A stretch of DNA of 64,000 nt from Brachybacterium endophyticum (GTDB lineage: Bacteria > Actinomycetota > Actinomycetes > Actinomycetales > Dermabacteraceae): assembly GCF_003130585.1 (NCBI RefSeq), contig NZ_QFKX01000002.1, positions 434,001-498,000 of the forward strand, given 5' to 3'. Below, one piece after another: positions 26,404 through 35,011 of this stretch. The notes beneath the pieces were generated by a model that worked only from the letters and a program-made list of their open reading frames with translations, was not told the DNA's origin and did no database searches. The translations under genes were made by a program, and so were the position numbers. Position 1 is the stretch's first letter. Every line of letters begins with the position of its first letter.

Positions 26404-28014
26404 ATGAGCACTCACCCCACCGCGGCCCCGTCGCGGCTGACGGCCATGGTCCGTCACACCCCGCCGACCGGCCGCCGCCGATCGATCGCGTTCCTCGCGG
26501 TCGTCGCGTGCCTGGGCGGATTCCTGTTCGGCTACGACACCGGGGTCATCTCCGGGGCCCTGCCGTACATGATGATGCCCGGCGAGGCCGGCGGGCTCGG
26601 GCTGAACTCCGTCGAGGAGGGCCTGGTCGGAGGGTTCCTGCTGGCCGGATGCGCCGTCGGCGCGGTCGTCGGGGGCCGGCTCTCGGACCGCTACGGGCGC
26701 CGGCACAACATCCTGCTGCTCGCGGTCGTCTTCTTCATCGGTGCGCTGGGCTGCGCGCTCTCGTGGCACATCGCCGTGCTCTACGTGTTCCGCTTCGTGC
26801 TGGGGCTCGCGGTGGGCGGTGCCTCCACGACGGTCCCCGTCTACCTCTCGGAGAGCGCGCCCCGCGAGGCGCGCGGCAGCCTGGTCGCCGTCGACCAGCT
26901 GATGATCGTCACCGGTCAGTTCGCCGCCTTCGTCATGAACGCGATCATCGCGAGCAGCCAGGGCGGGCCCTCGGCCGTGGTCGAGGACGACCCCTCCGGC
27001 ACCTACGCGAGCGGCAGCACCCAGACCTGGGACGCCCTGTCCGGCATCGCCGGACTGACCATCTCCGACGGCAACGGCCATGCCTGGCGCTGGATGCTCG
27101 TGCTGTGCTCCGTCCCCGCGATCGGTCTCTGGCTGGGGATCCGCATGATGCCCGAGTCCGCCCGCTGGTACGTGTCCCAGGGCAGGATCCGTGAGGCCAT
27201 CGGGAGCCTGAAGCGGCTGCGCACGGAGGGGCGCCACGACGTCGCCGCCGAGCTCGCCGAGATGGTCGAGGTCCACGAGGAGGAGAAGCACCGCGAGACG
27301 CTCTCCCTGCGCCGAGCGGTGCGCATCCCGTGGCTGCGCTCGATCATCGTCTTCGGCGGCATCTTCGCGATGCTCCAGCAGCTGACCGGCGTGAACACGA
27401 TGATGTACTACGCGCCCCAGGTGCTGATGGCCGCGGGCTTCAGCTCGCAGGCCTCGATCATCCTGAACGTCTTCACCGGCATCGCCTCGGTGATCGGCTC
27501 CGGCCTGGGCCTGCTCGCCCTGCGCCGCTTCGGCCGGCGCCAGGTGCTGCTGGTCGGCCAGGTGCTCCTGACCGTGTCGCTGATCGCGATGACCGTGATC
27601 TTCCTGATCGGGATCAACCCCTACATGGATGCCGGCGGAGCGGTCTCCTCCGAGGTCCCGGGCTTCGTGCCCTACCTCGTGGTCGTCGTGATCGTGCTGT
27701 TCATGCTCGGCATGCAGTCCGGTCCCGGGCCCGTCATGTGGGTCATGCTCTCCGAGATCTTCCCGGGCGCCGTGCGCGGGGCCGCCAACGGCTTCACCGT
27801 CATGATCCTGTGGATCACCAACATGATCATCACCTTCGTGTTCCCGACCATCATGTCCGGCCTGGGTCCGGTCACCACCTACGCCCTCTTCGCCCTGGTC
27901 AACGTCGGCGCCGTGATCTGGTACTTCCTGCGCATCCCCGAGACCAGGACGTACACGCTCGAGGAGATCGAGCAGACCTTCCGCGAGGCGGGAGGGGTGA
28001 AGCGACTGCGCTGA
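26404..28014 (+). CDS. iolT: MFS sugar/inositol transporter
   Basis: 536 aa, sugar-porter family, 12 predicted TM segments, inner membrane. Motifs: FGYDTGVISGALPYM in TM1, DRYGRRHNIL loop 2-3, PESARWYVSQGR in the central loop, QQLTGVNTMMYY in TM7, PETRTYTLEEIE at the C-terminus. Proton-coupled myo-inositol uptake is the likely job, by position and similarity to IolT. An unusual ~40-residue loop after TM5/6 (EDDPSGTYASG region) is shared with the second transporter. The ATG at 26404 is six bases after GAGGAGGG. Confidence 0.9.
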   Translation: MSTHPTAAPSRLTAMVRHTPPTGRRRSIAFLAVVACLGGFLFGYDTGVISGALPYMMMPGEAGGLGLNSVEEGLVGGFLLAGCAVGAVVGGRLSDRYGRRHNILLLAVVFFIGALGCALSWHIAVLYVFRFVLGLAVGGASTTVPVYLSESAPREARGSLVAVDQLMIVTGQFAAFVMNAIIASSQGGPSAVVEDDPSGTYASGSTQTWDALSGIAGLTISDGNGHAWRWMLVLCSVPAIGLWLGIRMMPESARWYVSQGRIREAIGSLKRLRTEGRHDVAAELAEMVEVHEEEKHRETLSLRRAVRIPWLRSIIVFGGIFAMLQQLTGVNTMMYYAPQVLMAAGFSSQASIILNVFTGIASVIGSGLGLLALRRFGRRQVLLVGQVLLTVSLIAMTVIFLIGINPYMDAGGAVSSEVPGFVPYLVVVVIVLFMLGMQSGPGPVMWVMLSEIFPGAVRGAANGFTVMILWITNMIITFVFPTIMSGLGPVTTYALFALVNVGAVIWYFLRIPETRTYTLEEIEQTFREAGGVKRLR

Positions 28015-28084
28015 GCCCGACGCTCCCCATGCACCCGTCACCCGTCGATCTCCCGCCGCACCACCTCTCGAGAGGATCCCGCTC

Positions 28085-29308
28085 ATGAGCACCGCACCCC
28101 GCAGCACGACCCCCGGCAGCACCGAGCCCCTGTCCGTCGCCGTCATCGGTGCCGGCATGGCCGGCCGCACCCACGCCAACGCCTGGCGCCAGGCCACCAC
28201 CGTCTACGAGCTGGGCCTGCCGCCGGTGCGCCTGGCGACGATCGCCGACGCGCACCTGCCCTTCGCCGAGGACGCCGCCGCCCACTACGGCTACGAGAAC
28301 GCCGTGGGGGACTGGCGCGAGGTCGCCGAGGACCCCTCGATCGACATCGTCTCGATCGTGGTCGGCAACGCCCTGCACCGCGAGATCGCCGAGGCCATGG
28401 TCGCCGCGGGCAAGCACGTGCTCTGCGAGAAGCCGCTGGCCGGCACCCTCGAGGACGCCGCGGCGATGGCGGAGCTCGAGGCCGCGCACCCCGATCCCGT
28501 GCTCTCGACCGGCTTCACCTTCCGCCGCAACGCGGGCGTCGCCCAGCTCGCGAAGCTCGTGGCCGACGGCAACCTCGGCACCGTCAACCATCTCGACGCC
28601 CGCTACTCCTGCGACTACGGCGCGGACCCGCTGACGCCGATCGCCTGGCGGTACAAGGGGCCCATGGGCAGCGGCGCGCTCGGGGACATCGGCAGCCACC
28701 TCGTGGACACCGCCGAATTGATCGGCGGGCCGATCGCCTCGGTCTCCGGCGCCGTGCTGGTCACCTCGATCACCGAGCGTCCGGTCGCCTCCGGGGCGGT
28801 CGCCGGCGGCCGCGGCCTCACCGCGAGCGCCGATGACCCCACCGAGCCGGTCGAGAACGACGACGTCGCCACCTTCACCGCGCACTTCGCCAGCGGAGCC
28901 GCCGGCACCTTCTCGTGCTCGCGCGTGGCCTTCGGCAGGCCCAACCAGATGATGATCGACGTCGCCGGCAGCCGGGGGAGCGCGAGCTGGGACCTCGCTC
29001 GCGCCGGGGAGATCCAGCTGGCCGACGACTCCAGCCCGGCGGGCCTCGGCGGCTTCCGCCAGGTCCTCGCCAACCCCTCCTTCCCCTACTTCGACAAGGG
29101 GTCCTCGATGGCCTTCGCCGGCGTCGGCCTGAACCAGATCGAGCAGTTCACCTACCAGGCGCACGCCTTCCTGCAGCAGGTCGCGGGCATCACCGACGGG
29201 GCGCTCCCGGTCTGCGCGACCTTCGCCGACGGCTACCGCGAGATGCGGATCCTGGACGCCGTCGCACGCTCGGCCGAGAACGACGGCGCGAGCGTCGACG
29301 TCGCCTGA
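28085..29308 (+). CDS. Gfo/Idh/MocA-family oxidoreductase (right arm, first)
   Basis: 407 aa. Rossmann GxGxxG in AVIGAGMAGRTHANAW, EKP lysine in LCEKPLAGTLED, catalytic-domain start at STGFTFRRNAG, and GDIGSHLVDTAELIGG with the D/H pair. It follows iolT at 70 bp. A third inositol-type dehydrogenase in the locus; candidates are scyllo-inositol or D-chiro-inositol oxidation, neither demonstrable here. Confidence 0.88.
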   Translation: MSTAPRSTTPGSTEPLSVAVIGAGMAGRTHANAWRQATTVYELGLPPVRLATIADAHLPFAEDAAAHYGYENAVGDWREVAEDPSIDIVSIVVGNALHREIAEAMVAAGKHVLCEKPLAGTLEDAAAMAELEAAHPDPVLSTGFTFRRNAGVAQLAKLVADGNLGTVNHLDARYSCDYGADPLTPIAWRYKGPMGSGALGDIGSHLVDTAELIGGPIASVSGAVLVTSITERPVASGAVAGGRGLTASADDPTEPVENDDVATFTAHFASGAAGTFSCSRVAFGRPNQMMIDVAGSRGSASWDLARAGEIQLADDSSPAGLGGFRQVLANPSFPYFDKGSSMAFAGVGLNQIEQFTYQAHAFLQQVAGITDGALPVCATFADGYREMRILDAVARSAENDGASVDVA

Positions 29309-29393
29309 GCAGACCCGCTCGACCCGCCAGACCCGCCAGACCCGCTCGATCCGTACGACCCGCCTGATCCTCGATCACTGAACGGAGAACTCC

Positions 29394-30398
29394 ATGGCAT
29401 TCACCTACGGCGCCTACACCGCCTGCCTGCAGGACCGCACGCTCGAGGAGGCCCTCGAGGTCCTCGCGGGCGTCGGCCTGAGAGGAGCGGAGGTCAACAC
29501 CGGAGGGTTCATCCCCTCACCCCACGCCCCCGTCGACCTCCTGCTCGCGAGCGAGCGGGCACGGCGCGAGTACCGCGCGGTGTTCGCGGCGGCGGACATG
29601 CAGCTCACCGGGCTCACCGTCTCGGGGAACCCGCTGTCCCCGCTGCCCACCGAGGGTATCGGCCACGCCGAGGACCTGCGCCGCACGATCGAGCTCGCCG
29701 GGGCTCTCGAGGTCCCCGAGGTGGTCGCGATGTCGGGCACGCCGGGCACGGACCCGGGAGCCGGGTACCCGGCCTGGATCGTCAACCCCTGGAACGGGAT
29801 CGACCTCGAGATCCTCGAGTACCAGTGGTCCGTCGCCGTGCCCTTCTGGAAGCGGATGGACGCCCTGGCTCGCGAGCGCGACGTGAAGATCGCCTTCGAG
29901 CTCCATCCGCGCAACCTGGTGTTCTCCCCGCCCACGTTCGAGCAGTTCCTGGAGCGCGTCGAGCCCACGAACATCGGCGTGAACCTCGACCCCTCGCACC
30001 TGTTCTGGCAGCAGATGGAGCCGCTGGAGTGCATCGAGCGCCTGGCGGAGCACATCCTCCACGTCCACGCGAAGGACACCGCCGTGCTGCCCGGCGCCGG
30101 CACCCGCGGCGTGCTCGACACGGCCTTCGACCCCGTCCCCGAGGACCCCGCCGAGCGCACCCCCACCGGCATCGGCCACTGGTGCTCGAGCTGGCCGGCG
30201 GACCCGGCCTGGCGCTTCGTCGCGCTCGGCGAGGGTCACGACGTGGACTACTGGACCCGCTTCCTCGGCGCTCTCGCCGCCGTCGACCCGGATCTGACCA
30301 TCAACATCGAGCACGAGGACGCCGCGTTCGACCGGATCGAGGGCATCGAGCGCGGTGCCCGGACACTGCTCGAGGCCGCCGCCCGGTCGGGTGCCTGA
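29394..30398 (+). CDS. Sugar-phosphate isomerase/epimerase (TIM barrel)
   Basis: 334 aa AP-endonuclease-2/xylose-isomerase-like barrel. Metal ligands appear in IAFELHPRNLVF (E, H), NLDPSHLFWQQ (D, H), HVHAKDTAV (H, D) and INIEHEDAAF (E). GGAGAACTCC precedes the ATG. It sits 85 bp after the dehydrogenase; the gap contains short ACCCGCC/GACCCGC repeats. The pair dehydrogenase + epimerase mirrors the pair at the end of the left arm. Confidence 0.85.
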   Translation: MAFTYGAYTACLQDRTLEEALEVLAGVGLRGAEVNTGGFIPSPHAPVDLLLASERARREYRAVFAAADMQLTGLTVSGNPLSPLPTEGIGHAEDLRRTIELAGALEVPEVVAMSGTPGTDPGAGYPAWIVNPWNGIDLEILEYQWSVAVPFWKRMDALARERDVKIAFELHPRNLVFSPPTFEQFLERVEPTNIGVNLDPSHLFWQQMEPLECIERLAEHILHVHAKDTAVLPGAGTRGVLDTAFDPVPEDPAERTPTGIGHWCSSWPADPAWRFVALGEGHDVDYWTRFLGALAAVDPDLTINIEHEDAAFDRIEGIERGARTLLEAAARSGA

Positions 30399-30463
30399 GC
30401 GCGCCGCCGCTGCCCACACCCGCCGTGGGCGGCACCCCGCCGGGTCCGGAGAGGAGAGATGAC

Positions 30464-30854
30464 ATGCCGCTGGTGCGGATAACGCTGCAGGAGGGCCGCA
30501 CGGCCTCGCAGAAGAAGGAGCTCGCCGACGCCGTCCAGGAGGTCATGCTCGAGCACTTCTCGGCACCCCCCGGGGGACCGCTATCAGATCCTCGAGGAGG
30601 TGCCGGTGGGCAGCATCATCGCCGAGGACACGGGACTCGGCATCGAGCGCAGTCACGGCGCGACGATCATCCAGATCCTGCAGCAGGGGCGCTCGCAGGA
30701 GCAGAAGCAGGCGATCTACGCCCGGCTCGCCGAGCGTCTCGGGGAGGCGGGGCTGGTCCGACCCGAGGACCTCATCGTCTCGGTCGCCGAGAACGGCCGG
30801 GAGGACTGGTCCTTCGGTCACGGCCGCGCCCAGTTCCTCACCGGGGAGCCCTGA
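30464..30854 (+). pseudogene. Tautomerase-family gene split by a +1 frameshift
   Basis: ATG 30464 opens a frame MPLVRITLQEGRTASQKKEL..., with Pro1 as in tautomerases. The frame changes inside a CCCCCCGGGGG run at 30566-30576. The expected continuation, YQILEEVPVGSIIAED..., through EDWSFGHGRAQFLTGEP, is in the frame one base later and stops at 30852-30854. Deleting one base of the run restores a continuous ~129-aa Tautomerase_2-like protein. A ribosome site GAGAGGAGAG precedes the start. Either a real mutation or a homopolymer base-call error. Confidence 0.8.
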
Positions 30855-30912
30855 GGCCGGCCGCGCCGACCTCCGTGGTCCGCCGGCCGGTCCGACCCGA
30901 CCCGACCCAAAC

Positions 30913-30924
30913 TTTGTATGGACA
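30913..30924 (+). promoter_or_regulatory. Putative IolR operator 3 (iolC promoter)
   Basis: TTTGTATGGACA in an AT-rich island about 100 bp upstream of iolC, the only AT-rich stretch in the gap. It implies a second promoter inside the right arm, starting at iolC. Confidence 0.6.
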
Positions 30925-31021
30925 TATAGATCGCAGCGTGACAACATAGTCGCACCGAGCCGGACGGCACGAGGGCGTGCCCTCGGAGCGGACCGCACGT
31001 GTGCAGAGAGGCATCATTCCC

Positions 31022-32047
31022 ATGGCATCAGCAGATCTCGACATCATCACCTTCGGTCGCAGCGGGGTGGACCTGTACCCGCTGGCCGTCGGGACGGGGC
31101 TCGAGGACGTCTACAGCTTCGGCAAGTTCCTGGGCGGCAGCCCCGCCAACGTGGCCGTCGCCGCAGCCCGGCTGGGGCACCGCCCGGCCGTGATCACCGG
31201 CGTCGGGGACGACCCCTTCGGGCGCTACGTCGTGGCCGAGCTCGAGCGGCTCGGTGTGAGCGGGCAGTTCGTCGTCACCGACGAGGTGCTGAAGACCCCG
31301 ATCACCCTGTGCGAGATCTACCCGCCCGACGACTTCCCGCTCTACTTCTACCGTGAGCCCAGCGCCCCGGACCTGCAGGTCGCCCCCGAGGACCTCGACC
31401 TCGAGGCGATCAGCTCCGCACCGCTGTTCTGGTTCTCCGGGACGGGGCTGTCGGAGGAGCCCAGCCGCTCCGCGCACCACGCCGCCCTCGAGGCGCGCGG
31501 TCGCACCCGCCACACCGTCTTCGACCTCGACTACCGGCCGATGTTCTGGTCCTCGACGCAGGAGGCCCGCGAGGAGTACCACCGGGCGCTGCAGTACGCG
31601 ACGGTCGCCGTGGGCAACCGCGAGGAGTGCGAGGTCGCGGTCGGGGAGACCGAACCCGAGCGCGCCGCCGACGCGCTGCTCGACGCCGGTGTGGAGGTCG
31701 CGATCGTCAAGCAGGGCCCCAAGGGCGTGCTCGGCAAGACCCGCGACGAGCGCGTCGAGGTGCCCCCGAACATGATCCAGGTGATCAACGGCCTGGGCGC
31801 AGGGGACAGCTTCGGCGGGTCCCTGTGCCACGGCCTGCTCTCGGGCCAGTCGCTCACCGAGACCCTCACCCGCTGCAACGCCGCGGGCGCGATCGTCACC
31901 AGCCGCCTCGAGTGCTCGACCGCCATGCCCACCACGGACGAGATCGACCAGCTGCTGGCGGGCGAGGACCCCAACCACGGCCGGACCATCGACGAGATGC
32001 TCGCGGGGATCCGCTCCCGGGGTCTCCAGGAGGGTGCTCAGCGATGA
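31022..32047 (+). CDS. iolC: 5-dehydro-2-deoxygluconokinase
   Basis: 341 aa PfkB-family kinase; phosphorylates 5-keto-2-deoxygluconate using ATP. The N-terminal ribokinase signature FGKFLGGSPANVAVAAARLG and the C-terminal INGLGAGDSFGGSL with catalytic D262 are both present, as is GRSGVDLYPLAVGTGLEDV, typical of IolC. The ATG at 31022 is preferred over an upstream ATG because conserved sequence begins there. It overlaps the next gene by ATGA. Confidence 0.94.
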   Translation: MASADLDIITFGRSGVDLYPLAVGTGLEDVYSFGKFLGGSPANVAVAAARLGHRPAVITGVGDDPFGRYVVAELERLGVSGQFVVTDEVLKTPITLCEIYPPDDFPLYFYREPSAPDLQVAPEDLDLEAISSAPLFWFSGTGLSEEPSRSAHHAALEARGRTRHTVFDLDYRPMFWSSTQEAREEYHRALQYATVAVGNREECEVAVGETEPERAADALLDAGVEVAIVKQGPKGVLGKTRDERVEVPPNMIQVINGLGAGDSFGGSLCHGLLSGQSLTETLTRCNAAGAIVTSRLECSTAMPTTDEIDQLLAGEDPNHGRTIDEMLAGIRSRGLQEGAQR

Positions 32048-32931
32048 CCGACAGCTTCGTGGACAGCTACGAGGAGATCACCCGGGTGCGCGTCCAGGAC
32101 CCGGGCCGGATCGGACGGCTGCTCCGGGCACGACGACGCCGGACCGTCGCCGACACCGACGGCTCGCTGATGATCGTCGCGGCCGACCATCCCGCCCGCG
32201 GGGCCCTCGGCGTCGGCGATCGGCCCGAGGCCATGGCCAGCCGCACCGACCTGCTGGACCGCATGCGCGCCGCGCTCGCCGTGCCCGGCGTGGACGGCGT
32301 GCTGGGCACCGCCGACATCCTCGAGGACCTGCTGCTGCTCGGTGCGCTCGAGGACAAGGTCGTGTTCGCCTCGATGAACCGCGGCGGCCTGCAGGGCGCC
32401 TCCTGGGAGATCGAGGACCGCTTCACGGCCTACGACGCGGAGGCGATCGCGCAGGCCGGCTTCGCGGGCGGCAAGATGCTCACCCGCATCGACCTCGCCG
32501 ACGATCGCACCTCGACGGCCCTGCAGTGGAGCGCCGAGGCGATCGACGACCTCGCCCGCCACGAGCTGATCGCGATGATCGAGCCCTTCTGGTCCTCGCG
32601 CACGGCCGGGAAGGTCGTCAACGACCTCAGCCCCGAGGCCGTGATCCGCTCGATCCACGTGGCCCAGGGGCTCGGCGCGACCAGCGCGTACAGCTGGCTC
32701 AAGCTGCCCGCCGTGGCCGACATGGAACGCGTCATGGACGCGACCACGCTGCCCACCCTGATCCTGGGCGGGGACCCCGGTGCGAGCGAGGCCGAGGCCG
32801 TCTACGCGAAGTGGCGCAGCGCGCTGGCGCGGCCGAACGTGCGCGGACTGGTCGTCGGCCGCACCCTGCTGTACCCGGGCGACGACGACGTCGAGGCCGC
32901 GGTGGGCACCGCGGTGCAGATGATCCGCTGA
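32044..32931 (+). CDS. Cgl0159-family (beta/alpha)8 aldolase-like protein
   Basis: 295 aa TIM barrel of the type found next to iolC in Corynebacterium (Cgl0159). Recognised from VADTDGSLMIVAADHPARGALGVG, interrupted, VFASMNRGGLQGASWE and AYSWLKLPAV. By position it should cleave 2-deoxy-5-keto-gluconate-6-phosphate to DHAP and malonate semialdehyde, replacing the classical IolJ, which is absent. Candidate Schiff-base lysines are in GGKMLTRID and SWLKLPAV. Translationally coupled to iolC. Confidence 0.82.
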   Translation: MTDSFVDSYEEITRVRVQDPGRIGRLLRARRRRTVADTDGSLMIVAADHPARGALGVGDRPEAMASRTDLLDRMRAALAVPGVDGVLGTADILEDLLLLGALEDKVVFASMNRGGLQGASWEIEDRFTAYDAEAIAQAGFAGGKMLTRIDLADDRTSTALQWSAEAIDDLARHELIAMIEPFWSSRTAGKVVNDLSPEAVIRSIHVAQGLGATSAYSWLKLPAVADMERVMDATTLPTLILGGDPGASEAEAVYAKWRSALARPNVRGLVVGRTLLYPGDDDVEAAVGTAVQMIR

Positions 32932-32957
32932 GAGACGAGGCGAAGGAAGGCGAGACG

Positions 32958-33854
32958 ATGAGTGAACTGCACATCCCCGCGGGGTCCTCGGCGCAGGGCC
33001 CCTACGACACCGTCATCGACCCGGGGGAGCGGGAGGACTGGGCCCACACCGGCCTGCGTGTGCTCGCCCTCGAGCCCGGGGGATCGGCGCACCTGGGCAC
33101 CGGCCGCACCGAGATCATGGTGGTCCCGCTCAGCGGGTCCTGCCACGTGAGGGTCACCGACCGCGCCGGCGACCACGAGTTCGACCTGGCCGGGCGCAGC
33201 GACGTGTTCTCGGCGGCGACCGACGTCGCCTACGCGGGCATCGAGTCCGAGCTCGCGGTCAGCAGCTCGGGCGGCGGCCGGTTCGCGCTCGCGATCGCGG
33301 TCGCGACGGCCTCCCACCCCGCCGCGAGGATCGCCGCCGAGGACGTGCCCGTCGAGATCCGCGGCGGCGGGAGCATGACGCGGAAGGTGCGGAACTTCGG
33401 GACCGTCGGATCGTTCGACGACTGCGACTCGCTGATCGCGTGCGAGGTCATCACCCCGGGCGGCAACTGGTCGAGCTACCCCGCCCACAAGCACGACACC
33501 ACCGTCGAGGACCCCGAGCACCCCGAGTCGGACCTCGAGGAGATCTACTACTACGAGATCCAGGACGCCCCCGACGGCGGTCCCGGCTTCGGCTACCACC
33601 AGACCTCCTCCACCGACCCCGAGCGGCCGATCGACACCCTGGTGGAGGTCCGCGCGGGCGACGTGGTGCTGGTGCCCCACGGCTGGCACGGACCCTGCGC
33701 CGCCGCCCCCGGCCACGACATGTACTACCTCAACGTGATGGCGGGCCCCGCGCCGCAGCGGGCCTGGAACATCACCGACCATCCCGATCAGACCTGGGTG
33801 CGCGGCACCTGGGAGGACGCCGGGCCCGACCCCCGTCTGGCCGGCGAGGCCTGA
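32958..33854 (+). CDS. iolB: 5-deoxy-glucuronate isomerase
   Basis: 298 aa bicupin; isomerises 5-deoxyglucuronate to 5-keto-2-deoxygluconate. Metal-binding cupin motif in the second half: SSYPAHKHDT, the glutamate in EEIYYYEI, and VPHGWHGPCAAAPGH. The N-terminal cupin is degenerate, as is usual. It follows the aldolase at 26 bp, with GAAGGAAGG upstream of the ATG. Confidence 0.94.
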   Translation: MSELHIPAGSSAQGPYDTVIDPGEREDWAHTGLRVLALEPGGSAHLGTGRTEIMVVPLSGSCHVRVTDRAGDHEFDLAGRSDVFSAATDVAYAGIESELAVSSSGGGRFALAIAVATASHPAARIAAEDVPVEIRGGGSMTRKVRNFGTVGSFDDCDSLIACEVITPGGNWSSYPAHKHDTTVEDPEHPESDLEEIYYYEIQDAPDGGPGFGYHQTSSTDPERPIDTLVEVRAGDVVLVPHGWHGPCAAAPGHDMYYLNVMAGPAPQRAWNITDHPDQTWVRGTWEDAGPDPRLAGEA

Positions 33855-33903
33855 GAGCGCCCGAGCGCGATCCGACATCCACGTCCCGAAGGAGAGACAC
33901 CCC

Positions 33904-34950
33904 ATGAGCAGCAGTGAGCAGGACGCGTCCGCAGCGCCGGCCGACGTCCGCGTCGGCGTCATCGGCGTCGGCCAGATGGGCGCCGACCACGTCGTGCGCA
34001 TCCGCGACCGGATCAAGGGCGCCCGCGTCAGCGTCGTGACCGACTACCTCCGCGAGAAGGCCGAGGAGATCGCGGGCACGGTTCCCGGCGCCCGCGTCGT
34101 GGACACCCCCGAGGAGCTCATCGCCGCGGACGACGTCGACGCCGTGCTGATCGCGAGCCCCGGCGCCTTCCACCGCGACCAGGCCATCGCCTGCATCGAG
34201 GTGTCCAAGCCGGTGCTGTGCGAGAAGCCGCTCGCCATGAACCCCGAGGACGCCTACCGCGTGGTCGAGGCCGAGCAGGCCTCCGGCGGCGCGTACGTCT
34301 CGCTGGGCTTCATGCGCCGCTTCGACCGCGACTACGCGGAGCTCAAGGACGCGATCGACTCCGGTGAGCTCGGACAGATCAGCGTGCTGAACTGCAAGCA
34401 CCGCAACGCCACCACGCTGCCGGGCTTCACCGACACGATGATGGTCTACGACTCGGCCGTGCACGAGATCGACGCGATCCACTACTTCCTCGACGAGCCC
34501 ATCACCGCGGTGCAGGTGGTGCTCCCGCTGCCCGGACCACGCGCGGACGAGGGCCAGCACGATCCGATGCTGCTGCTGTTCCGCACCGCATCCGGTCGCA
34601 TCGTCACCGATGAGCTCTACGTCAACACCGGTTCGGGCTACGAGGTGCGCACCGAGGCGCTGGGCTCGAAGGGCATCGCCACCATCGGCCAGGAGAGCGG
34701 CCGCATCACCACGCACCGCGAGGGCGGCCAGTGGGGCGGGGCGATCCCCGCCGACTTCCGTCCCCGCTTCCTCGACGCCTACGACGCCGAGGTGCAGGCC
34801 TGGATCGGCGCGGTCCGCGAGGGCACGAACGTGGCCGCACGCTCCGCGGGCGTCTGGGACGGCTACCTGGGCGCCGCCGCCTGCGCGGCAGCGGAGAAGG
34901 CCCTCACGACCGACGGCTTCGTGCCCGTGGACGTGCGCGAGCGGCCGTGA
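33904..34950 (+). CDS. iolG: myo-Inositol 2-dehydrogenase
   Basis: 348 aa Gfo/Idh/MocA enzyme, first step of the pathway (myo-inositol to 2-keto-myo-inositol with NAD+). Rossmann VGVIGVGQMGADH, K108 in LCEKPLAMN, and catalytic D183/H187 in VYDSAVHEID, the IolG spacing. AAGGAGAGA lies just before the ATG. Of the three dehydrogenases in the locus this is the best match to IolG because of FMRRFDRDYAELK and the DSAVHEID motif. Confidence 0.9.
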   Translation: MSSSEQDASAAPADVRVGVIGVGQMGADHVVRIRDRIKGARVSVVTDYLREKAEEIAGTVPGARVVDTPEELIAADDVDAVLIASPGAFHRDQAIACIEVSKPVLCEKPLAMNPEDAYRVVEAEQASGGAYVSLGFMRRFDRDYAELKDAIDSGELGQISVLNCKHRNATTLPGFTDTMMVYDSAVHEIDAIHYFLDEPITAVQVVLPLPGPRADEGQHDPMLLLFRTASGRIVTDELYVNTGSGYEVRTEALGSKGIATIGQESGRITTHREGGQWGGAIPADFRPRFLDAYDAEVQAWIGAVREGTNVAARSAGVWDGYLGAAACAAAEKALTTDGFVPVDVRERP

Positions 34951-35011
34951 ACCGGATGTCCGAGGCGGGCACCGAGATGCCCGAGACCCACACCGAGACC
35001 GGAGGACGATG

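Noticed and set aside
26071-28200. N-terminal extension of the iolD frame across the iolT gene
   Set aside because: Antisense to iolT; the ThDP enzyme starts normally at 26070 with a good ribosome site.
29310-29380. GACCCGC/ACCCGCC repeats between the dehydrogenase and epimerase genes as a regulatory array
   Set aside because: Short, irregular, and explained by composition; no symmetry or match to the operator motif.
35009-35011. Alternative ATG one codon upstream for the second inositol transporter
   Set aside because: Only three bases separate it from GGAGG; the next ATG has a normal spacing.
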